From Bacteroidota bacterium (GTDB lineage: Bacteria > Bacteroidota > Bacteroidia > Sphingobacteriales > Sphingobacteriaceae), in assembly GCA_013286985.1 (NCBI GenBank), contig JABDEQ010000023.1, positions 1 to 31,096 of the forward strand: a stretch of 31,096 bases of DNA, read 5' to 3'. Positions 24,981-31,096 of the stretch are shown one piece after another (within the stretch, counting starts at the first letter, position 1; each line of letters starts with the position of its first letter). The notes beneath the pieces were generated by a model that saw nothing but the letters and a program-made list of their open reading frames with translations, was not told the origin of the DNA and searched no databases. Made by a program: the position numbers and the translations under genes.

Positions 24981-25040
24981 TCGGATTTGCGCCACCGCTA
25001 AAGCTAAGGCGGCACGCGGTCGGAATTTCGATTTCGGAAT
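24981..25040. repeat. GC-richer intergenic element with internal repeats
   Basis: Between the M1 stop and the terminator lies a segment that is much richer in GC than the surrounding spacers, with ACCGC/GCGGT arms (24994-24998, 25016-25020) and repeated TTTCGGA/TCGGAA words on either side. It could be a remnant of a dispersed intergenic repeat; one copy is not enough to say. Confidence 0.25.
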
Positions 25041-25043
25041 TAA

Positions 25044-25089
25044 AATAACAAAGAGACCTGCTTTTTTCAAAGCGGGTCTCTCTGTTATT
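25044..25089 (+). terminator. Terminator after the M1 peptidase gene
   Basis: An 18-bp inverted repeat (25044-25061 and 25072-25089; one G-U wobble and one A-C mismatch, 10-base loop) lies about 70 bases past the M1 stop. AT-rich flanks on both sides could allow termination in either direction. Confidence 0.75.
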
Positions 25090-25222
25090 ATTTTCTGGTT
25101 AAGAGTTTCGGTATTACGATGTTGAATAAAAAGCAACGAATATCCTGATTCTTCAGACTAATATCTAATTCCTTTTCTTTGCCATTTTCCTTTTCTGATC
25201 TCAGCCCAAAACCTTAATTTCG

Positions 25223-25241
25223 TCCTCTTAGAAAAGAGGAG
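25223..25241 (+). promoter_or_regulatory. Hairpin covering the Shine-Dalgarno of the helicase gene
   Basis: GGAG (25238-25241) lies six bases before the GTG at 25248, an unusually good ribosome-binding site for this phylum, and it fixes the start. TCCTCTT (25223-25229) can pair perfectly with AAGAGGA (25234-25240) across a four-base loop, burying most of that site. Confidence 0.5.
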
Positions 25242-25247
25242 ATAAAT

Positions 25248-27521
25248 GTGGATTATTTACAGGGATTAAACCCGGAGCAACAGGCAGCAGTAAAACAGAT
25301 TAATGGGCCGGTGATGATTATTGCCGGCGCCGGATCGGGCAAAACAAGAGTTATTACTTATCGTGTAGCACACTTAATCCGAAACGGGGTTGATTCGTTT
25401 AACATATTGGTGCTAACCTTTACCAACAAGGCGGCCCGCGAAATGCGTGAGCGTATCAATCATTTAGTAGGTCCCGAAGCTAAAAATATCTGGATGGGTA
25501 CCTTTCACTCTGTTTTTGCTAAATTACTCAGAGTTGAGGCTGATAAAATAGGTTATCCCAATAATTTCACCATTTACGATACTGACGACAGCAAAAGCGT
25601 ATTAAGAGCCATTTTAAAAGAAATGAACCTTGATGACAAGCTGTATAATCCAAACTTTGTACATAACCGCATATCGGCAGCAAAAAACAACCTGGTATCG
25701 TGGCAGGAATATCAAAAAAACGAACAAATCCAAGCTGATGACTTGTCCGGCGGCCGCGGTATGCTGGGTACTGTCTATCAAAATTACGCAACCCGTTGCT
25801 ACCGGGCTGGCGCAATGGATTTTGACGATTTACTCTTTAAAACAAACGAACTACTCAAAAACCATCCCGAGGTGCTGAATAAATACCAGCACAAATTTAA
25901 ATACCTGATGGTGGATGAGTATCAGGATACCAATTTTTCGCAATATCTTATTGTAAAAAGACTTGCGGCAGTAAACGAAAATATTTGCGTTGTTGGTGAC
26001 GATGCGCAAAGTATTTACGCATTCCGTGGTGCCAATATTCAGAATATCCTCAATTTCGAAAAGGATTATCCGGATCTGAAAGTTTTTAAGCTCGAACAAA
26101 ACTACCGGTCTACTCAGAATATTGTTAATGTTGCCAACAGCATTATATCCAACAATAAAGAGCAGCTTAAAAAAAATGTTTTTTCTGAAAAGGAAGCAGG
26201 CGACAAAATAAAGGTAATGCGAGCCTTCAGCGATAACGAGGAAGGCAAGCTTGTAGCTGAATCTATAATGCAGGAAAGAAGTACCAGGGGCTTAAAATGG
26301 CATGATTTTGCTATTCTTTACCGCACCAACGCCCAGTCACGTTCCATGGAAGAAGCTTTGCGTAAAATGGGCACACCCTACAAAATTTACGGAGGCTTAT
26401 CGTTTTACCAGCGTAAGGAAATTAAAGACCTTATTGCTTATTTCAGGCTTACTTTTAATCCGAATGATGAAGAGGCTTTGAAAAGGGTAATTAATTACCC
26501 GCGAAGAGGTATCGGCGACACCACCGTTGACCGTATTATTGTAAGCGCCGATCAGCATCAGATAACACCGTTTGAAGTGATCATCAATCCGTCAAAATAC
26601 CTTGATGGGCGTACATCAGCCTCTGTTGGTGCTTTTGCTACCATGATACAAAGCTTTCAGGTACTTACAAAAACCCAAACGGCCTACGAATCGGCATTGC
26701 ATATTGCGCAGCACTCGGGGCTATTGAAGGATTTGTATGAAGATAAATCGGTTGAAGGATTAAACCGGTACGAAAACATACAGGAGTTATTAAACGGTAT
26801 AAAAGAATTTTCGGAAAGAGAAGATATTGAGGAAAAGGGATTAGATGTTTTTATGCAGGATGTTGCACTGTTAACAAACGACGATAAAGACAATGACCCT
26901 AATGCGGATACTGTTTCATTAATGACAATACATTCGTCCAAAGGGCTGGAATTTCCACAAGTGTACGTTGTGGGCTTGGAAGAAAATCTTTTCCCATCGC
27001 AAATGTCACTTAATTCGCGAAGCGATCTGGAAGAAGAACGCCGGTTATTTTATGTGGCCACAACACGCGCCGAAAATAAATTAACTTTAAGCTATGCCAC
27101 TTCGCGCTTTAAATTTGGCACGCTGATAAGTTGCGAACCAAGTCGGTTTCTGGATGAAATAGACGCCAGGTACCTTGAGCTTGATTATACGGCTAAACCA
27201 GCTGCAGGTAACGATGCATTTTTCAGTGATGAGAGAACTGCCTGGAGCCGGGGAAGCGATACATTTTCAAAACCAAAACAACCCACAGTAAAAACAACCT
27301 CTATTTTAGCGAAAGCGCATGTACCATCTGCCGGCTTTGCACCTTCAGATACGACTAATTTACAGGTTGGTATGGAAGTTGAGCACGAAAGGTTCGGATT
27401 TGGCAAAGTAATTAGCCTTGAAGGCAATAAACCTGATATAAAGGCCACTATTTTCTTTAAGGAAATTGGTCAGAAACAGCTTCTTTTAAAGTTCGCCAAA
27501 CTGAGAATATTGAATACATAA
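25248..27521 (+). CDS. uvrD: UvrD/PcrA-type superfamily 1 DNA helicase
   Basis: 757 residues, normal for UvrD/PcrA. All helicase motifs are visible: Walker A AGAGSGKT (26-33), motif II VDEYQD (DE at 223-224), motif III VVGDDAQSIYAFRGA, motif IV LEQNYRST, motif V TIHSSKGLEFPQVYVVGLEENLFP and motif VI RRLFYVATTRA. The C-terminal 50 residues (VGMEVEHERFGFGKVISLEG) match the Tudor-like domain of PcrA that binds RNA polymerase. Role: ATP-driven 3'-5' unwinding in nucleotide excision and mismatch repair and removal of stalled RNA polymerase or RecA. The start is GTG with a clear GGAG six bases upstream; the overlapping ATG at 25246 is out of frame. A terminator follows at 27581. Confidence 0.93.
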   Translation: MDYLQGLNPEQQAAVKQINGPVMIIAGAGSGKTRVITYRVAHLIRNGVDSFNILVLTFTNKAAREMRERINHLVGPEAKNIWMGTFHSVFAKLLRVEADKIGYPNNFTIYDTDDSKSVLRAILKEMNLDDKLYNPNFVHNRISAAKNNLVSWQEYQKNEQIQADDLSGGRGMLGTVYQNYATRCYRAGAMDFDDLLFKTNELLKNHPEVLNKYQHKFKYLMVDEYQDTNFSQYLIVKRLAAVNENICVVGDDAQSIYAFRGANIQNILNFEKDYPDLKVFKLEQNYRSTQNIVNVANSIISNNKEQLKKNVFSEKEAGDKIKVMRAFSDNEEGKLVAESIMQERSTRGLKWHDFAILYRTNAQSRSMEEALRKMGTPYKIYGGLSFYQRKEIKDLIAYFRLTFNPNDEEALKRVINYPRRGIGDTTVDRIIVSADQHQITPFEVIINPSKYLDGRTSASVGAFATMIQSFQVLTKTQTAYESALHIAQHSGLLKDLYEDKSVEGLNRYENIQELLNGIKEFSEREDIEEKGLDVFMQDVALLTNDDKDNDPNADTVSLMTIHSSKGLEFPQVYVVGLEENLFPSQMSLNSRSDLEEERRLFYVATTRAENKLTLSYATSRFKFGTLISCEPSRFLDEIDARYLELDYTAKPAAGNDAFFSDERTAWSRGSDTFSKPKQPTVKTTSILAKAHVPSAGFAPSDTTNLQVGMEVEHERFGFGKVISLEGNKPDIKATIFFKEIGQKQLLLKFAKLRILNT

Positions 27522-27580
27522 GAAAAAAATACCCACTTTTTGTAGAAATAATTCCCCGATTTTTTATTAAGATATTTATT

Positions 27581-27602
27581 AACCCGTTTTATCGGGTTTT
27601 TT
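27581..27602 (+). terminator. Rho-independent terminator after uvrD
   Basis: AACCCG (27581-27586) and CGGGTT (27593-27598) form a GC-containing stem with a six-base loop, running straight into a T run ending at 27602. It lies about 60 bases after the helicase stop. Confidence 0.88.
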
Positions 27603-27683
27603 GCCCATTAATTAAAATGGCACAAATTTTGAATCCAGTTTTAGTCCTAATATATCTTAAGAAAAACTATTGAGAACAACCTT

Positions 27684-28052
27684 ATGAACGAAAATCCAAA
27701 AAAGAAGACCAATAAATCCGTTGGTAAAAACATCAGAACTATCCGTCATCAACGCGGTTGGAGCCAGGAAGACGTTGCTAATCGTTTAGGTATATCTATT
27801 CCTGCTTTTTCAAAAATTGAAACTGGCGTAACCGACATCAACCTATCCCGACTTGAACAAATCGCAAACATCTACGAAGTTAACGTAATTAATTTGCTGG
27901 CACTTGATGCAGAAGAGACCGAACCCCAGGCATCTAACTTAAGCATCGCCCAAAAGAAAATTATCGACCGCGAGGCAGAAATTGCCAACTTACAACGTAA
28001 AGTAATTTTACTTTATGAAGAATTGCGCAATAAAACCGTTGCTTCAATTTAA
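27684..28052 (+). CDS. XRE-family transcriptional regulator
   Basis: 122 residues. Residues 13-70 are a helix-turn-helix of the Cro/CI type (VGKNIRTIRHQRGWSQEDVANRLGISIPAFSKIETGVTD in three segments, with SQEDVANRLGIS as helices 2-3 and IPAFSKIE as recognition region). Residues 88-118 (IAQKKIIDREAEIANLQRKVILLYEEL) are a probable coiled coil for dimerisation. It is a DNA-binding regulator of unknown target. It stands alone after the uvrD terminator; the following small gene begins 200 bases later in the same direction. Related single-domain XRE proteins with a coiled-coil tail are common in Sphingobacteriaceae. A possible promoter (TTTG near 27630, TATATC near 27653) is weak. Confidence 0.87.
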   Translation: MNENPKKKTNKSVGKNIRTIRHQRGWSQEDVANRLGISIPAFSKIETGVTDINLSRLEQIANIYEVNVINLLALDAEETEPQASNLSIAQKKIIDREAEIANLQRKVILLYEELRNKTVASI

Positions 28053-28252
28053 CACCCGGTAAGTAATCTGTTCATTAAATACGACACTTTTGTCTTCTCA
28101 TTTATGCGATGACCTGAAAGTGTATTTACTAATTTTTTACTTACAAACAGGTATTTTACGACTAAAACAGCTCTTAAACGCTCAAAGCTTCAGAATTTGA
28201 ACTGACTTTGGAGAAAGAATTGTATTTATCTAAACAGAACAATTTACCTGTT

Positions 28253-28540
28253 ATGTCAAATTACCTCATCTCCATATCAAAAACAGAAACTTTAAAAGAC
28301 GGCACCATACATGATCTGGAAAGTAAGCTTAAAGTGAATGTATTTGATCTTTTAAAATCGCGCTTTAAACCTAGCAAGGGAGAAGTTCAGTTCTTTGTAA
28401 CCGCGGGAAAAGAAACACTGGCTTTTGAAACTAAAGGATTTAAAAAGCATCGCAAACTGCTTGTTTTACAAATGATATCCTGGTATTGCATTTATTTAGG
28501 ATTATTAGAAGCGCAAATTCATTCCTCATTACCATTGTAA
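28253..28540 (+). CDS. Small protein of unknown function
   Basis: 95 residues from the ATG at 28253 (MSNYLISISKTETL). The frame is open further upstream, and TTG codons at 28208 and 28220 are alternatives; GGAG lies six bases before the second, so a 106-residue form starting LYLSKQNN is possible. No known domain is recognised. The protein is mixed charged and ends with an aromatic hydrophobic stretch (LLVLQMISWYCIYLGLLEAQI, 69-89) that could be a membrane helix or a buried amphipathic helix. It follows the XRE regulator by 200 bases and faces the TPR/histidine-kinase-like gene tail to tail. Codon use looks like that of its neighbours, so a real gene is more likely than not. Confidence 0.55.
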   Translation: MSNYLISISKTETLKDGTIHDLESKLKVNVFDLLKSRFKPSKGEVQFFVTAGKETLAFETKGFKKHRKLLVLQMISWYCIYLGLLEAQIHSSLPL

Positions 28541-28621
28541 ACTTAAGTTCAAGCAATAACAACTTATCTGAAAAGCCCCGCTGGCGGCCCAAGAAACGTG
28601 TAAGGTGAGAATTACTTTGAG

Positions 28622-30061
28622 TTAAAAGCCAATCCGCCCGGGATCATGCAGCATATCGCTCATCTCAATTATTTTATCATCGATTTCGCTTACACACTTA
28701 TTCATCATCCGGATACACTCCTGTTTGTCAACTAAGCCCTCTTTTTCGAGGTTCATTAAGCCTTTTAGCGTTGCGATGGGGCCACGTATCTGGTGAGATA
28801 AATAAGAAGAGTATTCAGAAAGCTTTTTGTTTTTTACCTGGAGATCTTTGGTACGTTCGTCGATAATTTCCTCCAGGTGATGATTAATCCTGTCGAGGTT
28901 ATCTTTTTGGCGGGAAACCTCTGCATTAAGGTTGGTAAGCTGTATATTGGTTTTCGCTTTGCTCTTTACATTGCTGATTAATATACCAACCAATATTAGT
29001 AATAATACCGAAACAATTGTTACGCCCCAAAATCTGGTACGGTCGTATTTTTGACGTTGAAGTAATATTTCATTTTCTTTTACCCTTGCCTGCTGTTTAA
29101 TCTGCTCTTGTATTAAATTAATTTGCGTTGAGGTGTTTTGCTTGTATACCGCGCTATCCTGGCGGTAAATATCATGCAGAATATCTAATGCTTCATGATA
29201 GTTCTTCCTCTTGTATTCCAGTTCGTACCTTGTTAGCTTAAAATCAGATACTGTTTTGGTATTTTTAATAATGTTGGCAAATGTTATCCCCTCGTCTATC
29301 GCTTTTTCAGCCTCATCAAATTGATTTTGCTTCATATATATTTCGGCCAGCGTCAGGTTAATCCGTGCAACAGGGTCATTCAAATCCAATTCTTTTGCCT
29401 TTTTAATAGCCGCCAGCAGAAAAGTTTTTGACAACTCATTCTGATTAAGGTATGAATATACCACACCTTTATTTTGCATACAGGTTACTAAAGTCACCGT
29501 ATCTTTTAAGGCAGCATACATATCGTTACTTTTATTGTAATAATTTAGTGCCTGGTTGTACTTCTTTTTGCTGACAAGTATGTTTCCAATGTTCAGATAA
29601 ATTGGAGCTATTAGTGTATTATCGGATAGTTTTTTTGCAATAATCAATGCCTTATCAAAGTATTCAAGCGCCCGCTCATAGTCATTGTCTCTGTATAAGT
29701 TGCCAATGTTATTGTAAACTTTTCCCTCGCCGCGCAGATCGTTAATTTTTGTAAACAGGTTTAATGATGTAAGATAGTTATCTATAGCCTTTTCCGGCTG
29801 ATTTTGATAATAATTACCAATACCCATTACGCGCCATGATTCAGCAATTCCCGCTGTATAATTGATCTTTTCAGCTATTGCCAGGGCATTGCCGGCATCT
29901 TTAACGGTTTGCTCCGGATCAGTTAAACGCATGGCAAAGCCTTGTTTGTTTAGCTTTATAACTTCATTGGTGTCCAAATCTGTATTATAACCGTAACATT
30001 TTGCATTCGTAAAAAATGCAAGACAAACCAGAAAAATTAACAATAAAGATTTCTTCATCAA
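28622..30061 (-). CDS. TPR membrane protein with histidine-kinase dimerisation domain but no ATPase domain
   Basis: 479 residues. A signal peptide (about 1-20) leads to a periplasmic array of tetratricopeptide repeats (about 45-300; GKVYNNIGNLYRDNDYERALEYFDKAL is typical), a helical linker, one membrane helix (346-364) and a cytoplasmic coiled coil (370-415). The HisKA-like segment YLSHQIRGPIATLKGL follows, with phospho-acceptor candidate His423. After the second helix of that domain the protein stops (ends MLHDPGRIGF), 56 residues after the His, and there is no room for a HATPase_c domain. Known TPR histidine kinases of Bacteroidota run about 150 residues longer. It could be phosphorylated by a partner kinase or be a degenerate sensor (inference). 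I see no continuation in the 60 bases beyond the stop. Confidence 0.82.
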   Translation of the reverse strand: MMKKSLLLIFLVCLAFFTNAKCYGYNTDLDTNEVIKLNKQGFAMRLTDPEQTVKDAGNALAIAEKINYTAGIAESWRVMGIGNYYQNQPEKAIDNYLTSLNLFTKINDLRGEGKVYNNIGNLYRDNDYERALEYFDKALIIAKKLSDNTLIAPIYLNIGNILVSKKKYNQALNYYNKSNDMYAALKDTVTLVTCMQNKGVVYSYLNQNELSKTFLLAAIKKAKELDLNDPVARINLTLAEIYMKQNQFDEAEKAIDEGITFANIIKNTKTVSDFKLTRYELEYKRKNYHEALDILHDIYRQDSAVYKQNTSTQINLIQEQIKQQARVKENEILLQRQKYDRTRFWGVTIVSVLLLILVGILISNVKSKAKTNIQLTNLNAEVSRQKDNLDRINHHLEEIIDERTKDLQVKNKKLSEYSSYLSHQIRGPIATLKGLMNLEKEGLVDKQECIRMMNKCVSEIDDKIIEMSDMLHDPGRIGF

Positions 30062-30386
30062 CTATGCTATTACGTTTAATTGGGTCGAAAGTTATAATTA
30101 ATATTTATTAATTAAGATTCTTATTTTCTATTGGTGCAATTATTAGCCGTTTGGCGTATACAATTAAATCATCTTAAGATGTAGTTAAAAAAATTATTCT
30201 TTTTATTTCACCTTTACTTTGCCAATTAAAAAAGTTATTTATATTTGTTATGATAAATTATTGAACACAGGTAAGTTAGCAACTTTTTTTGAAGTTATAT
30301 TACGTAATGCGGCCATTTTATTGGCTTAGTTTCTAATACATCTCAAATTTGACTTTAACTTCCGGTAAATCAGCCTAAGCTTTAAA

Positions 30387-30404
30387 AATTGTTTTTAAAC
30401 AATT
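30387..30404. repeat. Inverted repeat (8-bp arms)
   Basis: AATTGTTT (30387-30394) and AAACAATT (30397-30404), two bases apart, so it reads as a near-palindrome and may be a protein site rather than an RNA hairpin. Confidence 0.4.
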
Positions 30405-30448
30405 GCGCTCTTTACAAATCTGTTTCAATGCTTTTTGTTACCATTTTC

Positions 30449-30470
30449 GCAATAGCAACCGTGCTATTGC
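30449..30470 (+). promoter_or_regulatory. Hairpin upstream of the repeat-protein gene
   Basis: GCAATAGCA (30449-30457) pairs perfectly with TGCTATTGC (30462-30470) across a four-base ACCG loop. No T run follows directly. Confidence 0.45.
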
Positions 30471-30530
30471 TGATGTTTTGTTCCTTTTTGCAATAGTAGG
30501 AACACAACTTTTAAATGATAGTATCTTTTT

Positions 30531-30564
30531 ATACGGATAAAACATAAAAATGTTTTGTCCGTAT
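30531..30564 (+). promoter_or_regulatory. Long hairpin upstream of the repeat-protein gene
   Basis: ATACGGATAAAACAT (30531-30545) and ATGTTTTGTCCGTAT (30550-30564) form a 15-bp stem with one T-G wobble and an AAAA loop, 89 bases before the start codon. It could be an operator or a 5'-leader stabilising stem. Confidence 0.5.
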
Positions 30565-30653
30565 AAAACATAAAATATTAATTAATTATTTAATTAAGAA
30601 TACAAGTAACACTGACATTATTAACAACTTAAGCAATTTATTTAACACACAAT

Positions 30654-31096
30654 ATGAAAAAAGCACTATTTTCTGCAGTATTTATTTTAGGGTCTGCAGT
30701 TGCTATCTCTACTTCCGCTCAAACAAAAAACGTAACGTCAACCGTAAAATCGGGAACTAATATAACTGCCGAAAAAGGTAAAACAGGTACTGGCGATCTA
30801 TCTGACGAAAAAGGTAAAACAGGTACTGGCGATTTATCTGACGAAAAAGGTAAAACCGGAACTGGCGATCTAGCAGACGAAAAAGGTAAAACTGGTACTG
30901 GCGATCTAGCAGACGAAAAAGGCAAAACAGGTACTGGCGATCTATCTGACGAAAAAGGTAAAACTGGTACTGGCGATCTATCTGACGAAAAAGGTAAAAC
31001 TGGTACTGGTGATCTATCTGACGAAAAAGGTAAAACTGGTACTGGTGATCTATCTGACGAAAAAGGTAAAACTGGTACTGGTGACTTATCTGACGA
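30654..31096 (+). CDS. Secreted tandem-repeat protein, 12-residue repeats (partial, 3' end outside window)
   Basis: The ATG at 30654 starts a clean signal peptide (MKKALFSAVFILGSAVAIST, then SAQ) and a short spacer (QTKNVTSTVKSGTNITA). From 30771 the protein is only the 12-residue unit EKGKTGTGDLSD (Ser replaced by Ala in units 3 and 4). Nine full units are visible and the frame is still open at the edge. The unit is acidic, Gly/Thr-rich, and lacks Cys and aromatics. Secretion to the periplasm or surface is likely; function is unknown. It may be disordered, or the KTGTG step could stack as a beta-solenoid. Synonymous codon differences between units show that the amino-acid repeat is being translated. 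I do not recognise it as a known family. Confidence 0.75.
   Translation, partial: MKKALFSAVFILGSAVAISTSAQTKNVTSTVKSGTNITAEKGKTGTGDLSDEKGKTGTGDLSDEKGKTGTGDLADEKGKTGTGDLADEKGKTGTGDLSDEKGKTGTGDLSDEKGKTGTGDLSDEKGKTGTGDLSDEKGKTGTGDLSD
30771..31096 (+). repeat. 36-bp in-frame tandem repeat (minisatellite), at least nine copies
   Basis: Units start every 36 bases from 30771 (30807, 30843 ... 31059) with a tenth beginning at 31095. Units 7 and 8 are identical in DNA and unit 9 differs by two silent changes, while units 1-5 show more variation. That suggests recent expansion near the right side. The array continues past the window. Confidence 0.97.

Larger units (their letters stand above)
30062..30653. 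other. 590-base non-coding divergent intergenic region rich in inverted repeats
   Basis: No credible reading frame. It holds the divergent promoters of the TPR gene (-) and the repeat-protein gene (+). Visible structures: a 12-base palindrome CATCTTAAGATG (30170-30181), a 10-base palindrome ATTACGTAAT (30299-30308) and three hairpin-forming inverted repeats at 30387-30404, 30449-30470 and 30531-30564. I could not place a convincing -33/-7 promoter pair. Confidence 0.6.

Noticed and set aside
25246..25248. ATG overlapping the helicase GTG start.
   Set aside because: Its frame (MWIIYR) does not lead to the helicase; the GTG at 25248 is in frame and correctly spaced from GGAG.
27684..28540. Toxin-antitoxin pair call for the XRE gene and the orphan gene.
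   Set aside because: The 200-base gap, a lone XRE with a coiled-coil tail, and no recognisable toxin fold make this unsupported.
30719..30925. Open frame on the minus strand through the repeat array.
   Set aside because: It is the mirror reading of a low-complexity repeat. It has no start signal and the plus-strand frame has a signal peptide and synonymous variation.
30771..31096. Regular 36-bp repeats considered as a CRISPR array.
   Set aside because: There are no spacers; the units are directly adjacent and form an open reading frame after a signal peptide.

Overview
The window looks like chromosomal DNA of an environmental Bacteroidota bacterium, most likely the Sphingobacteriaceae (Mucilaginibacter/Pedobacter type). 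Reasons: AT-rich intergenic DNA, almost no Shine-Dalgarno sequences, a Reg_prop two-component sensor, many Tat-exported sugar enzymes, Nuc_H_symport and SSS transporters, and protein families typical of that group. This is inferred from gene content; no 16S gene is present.

Layout. (1) 1-1046 (-): N-terminal part of a periplasmic Reg_prop sensor that runs off the left edge. (2) 1288-17246 (-): a 16-kb block of 14 co-directional genes for glycoside 3-oxidation. In transcription order these are a TolB-like propeller protein and an exported TIM-barrel isomerase; a Tat subunit-3 protein and GMC oxidoreductase; a second GMC oxidoreductase, a Tat-exported Gfo/Idh/MocA enzyme and a second subunit-3 protein; a cytoplasmic Gfo/Idh/MocA enzyme and cytoplasmic TIM-barrel isomerase; then a lipoprotein cytochrome c, an MFS permease, two exported TIM-barrel isomerases and a DUF1080 (3-keto-disaccharide hydrolase) protein. 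(3) 17437-19963: a small secreted protein of unknown function (+), convergent with an SSS solute:sodium symporter (-). (4) 20228-22785 (-): SlyD-type prolyl isomerase and a DUF255 thioredoxin-domain protein. (5) 23006-28540 (+): secreted M1 aminopeptidase, UvrD/PcrA helicase, an XRE regulator and a small orphan protein. (6) 28622-30061 (-): a TPR membrane protein with a histidine-kinase dimerisation domain but no ATPase domain. (7) 30654-end (+): a secreted protein made of perfect 12-residue repeats, cut by the right edge and preceded by about 590 bases of non-coding DNA rich in inverted repeats.

How the genes may work together (inference from families): a glycoside or disaccharide entering the periplasm is oxidised at C3 by FAD-dependent GMC enzymes, which are exported with their Tat subunit-3 partners and pass electrons to the lipoprotein cytochrome c. 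The 3-keto-glycoside is cleaved by DUF1080 or isomerase-fold enzymes, and the keto sugar is reduced or isomerised by Gfo/Idh/MocA and TIM-barrel proteins. There are periplasmic and cytoplasmic versions of both activities, and the MFS and perhaps SSS carriers would import products. Substrates cannot be read from sequence.

Points most worth a second look: the duplicated, compartment-split pathway; a short AAACCAAT motif upstream of many of its genes; the 36-bp in-frame tandem-repeat secreted gene with its structured leader; a kinase-like protein without a kinase domain; and a helicase start whose ribosome-binding site lies in a hairpin.
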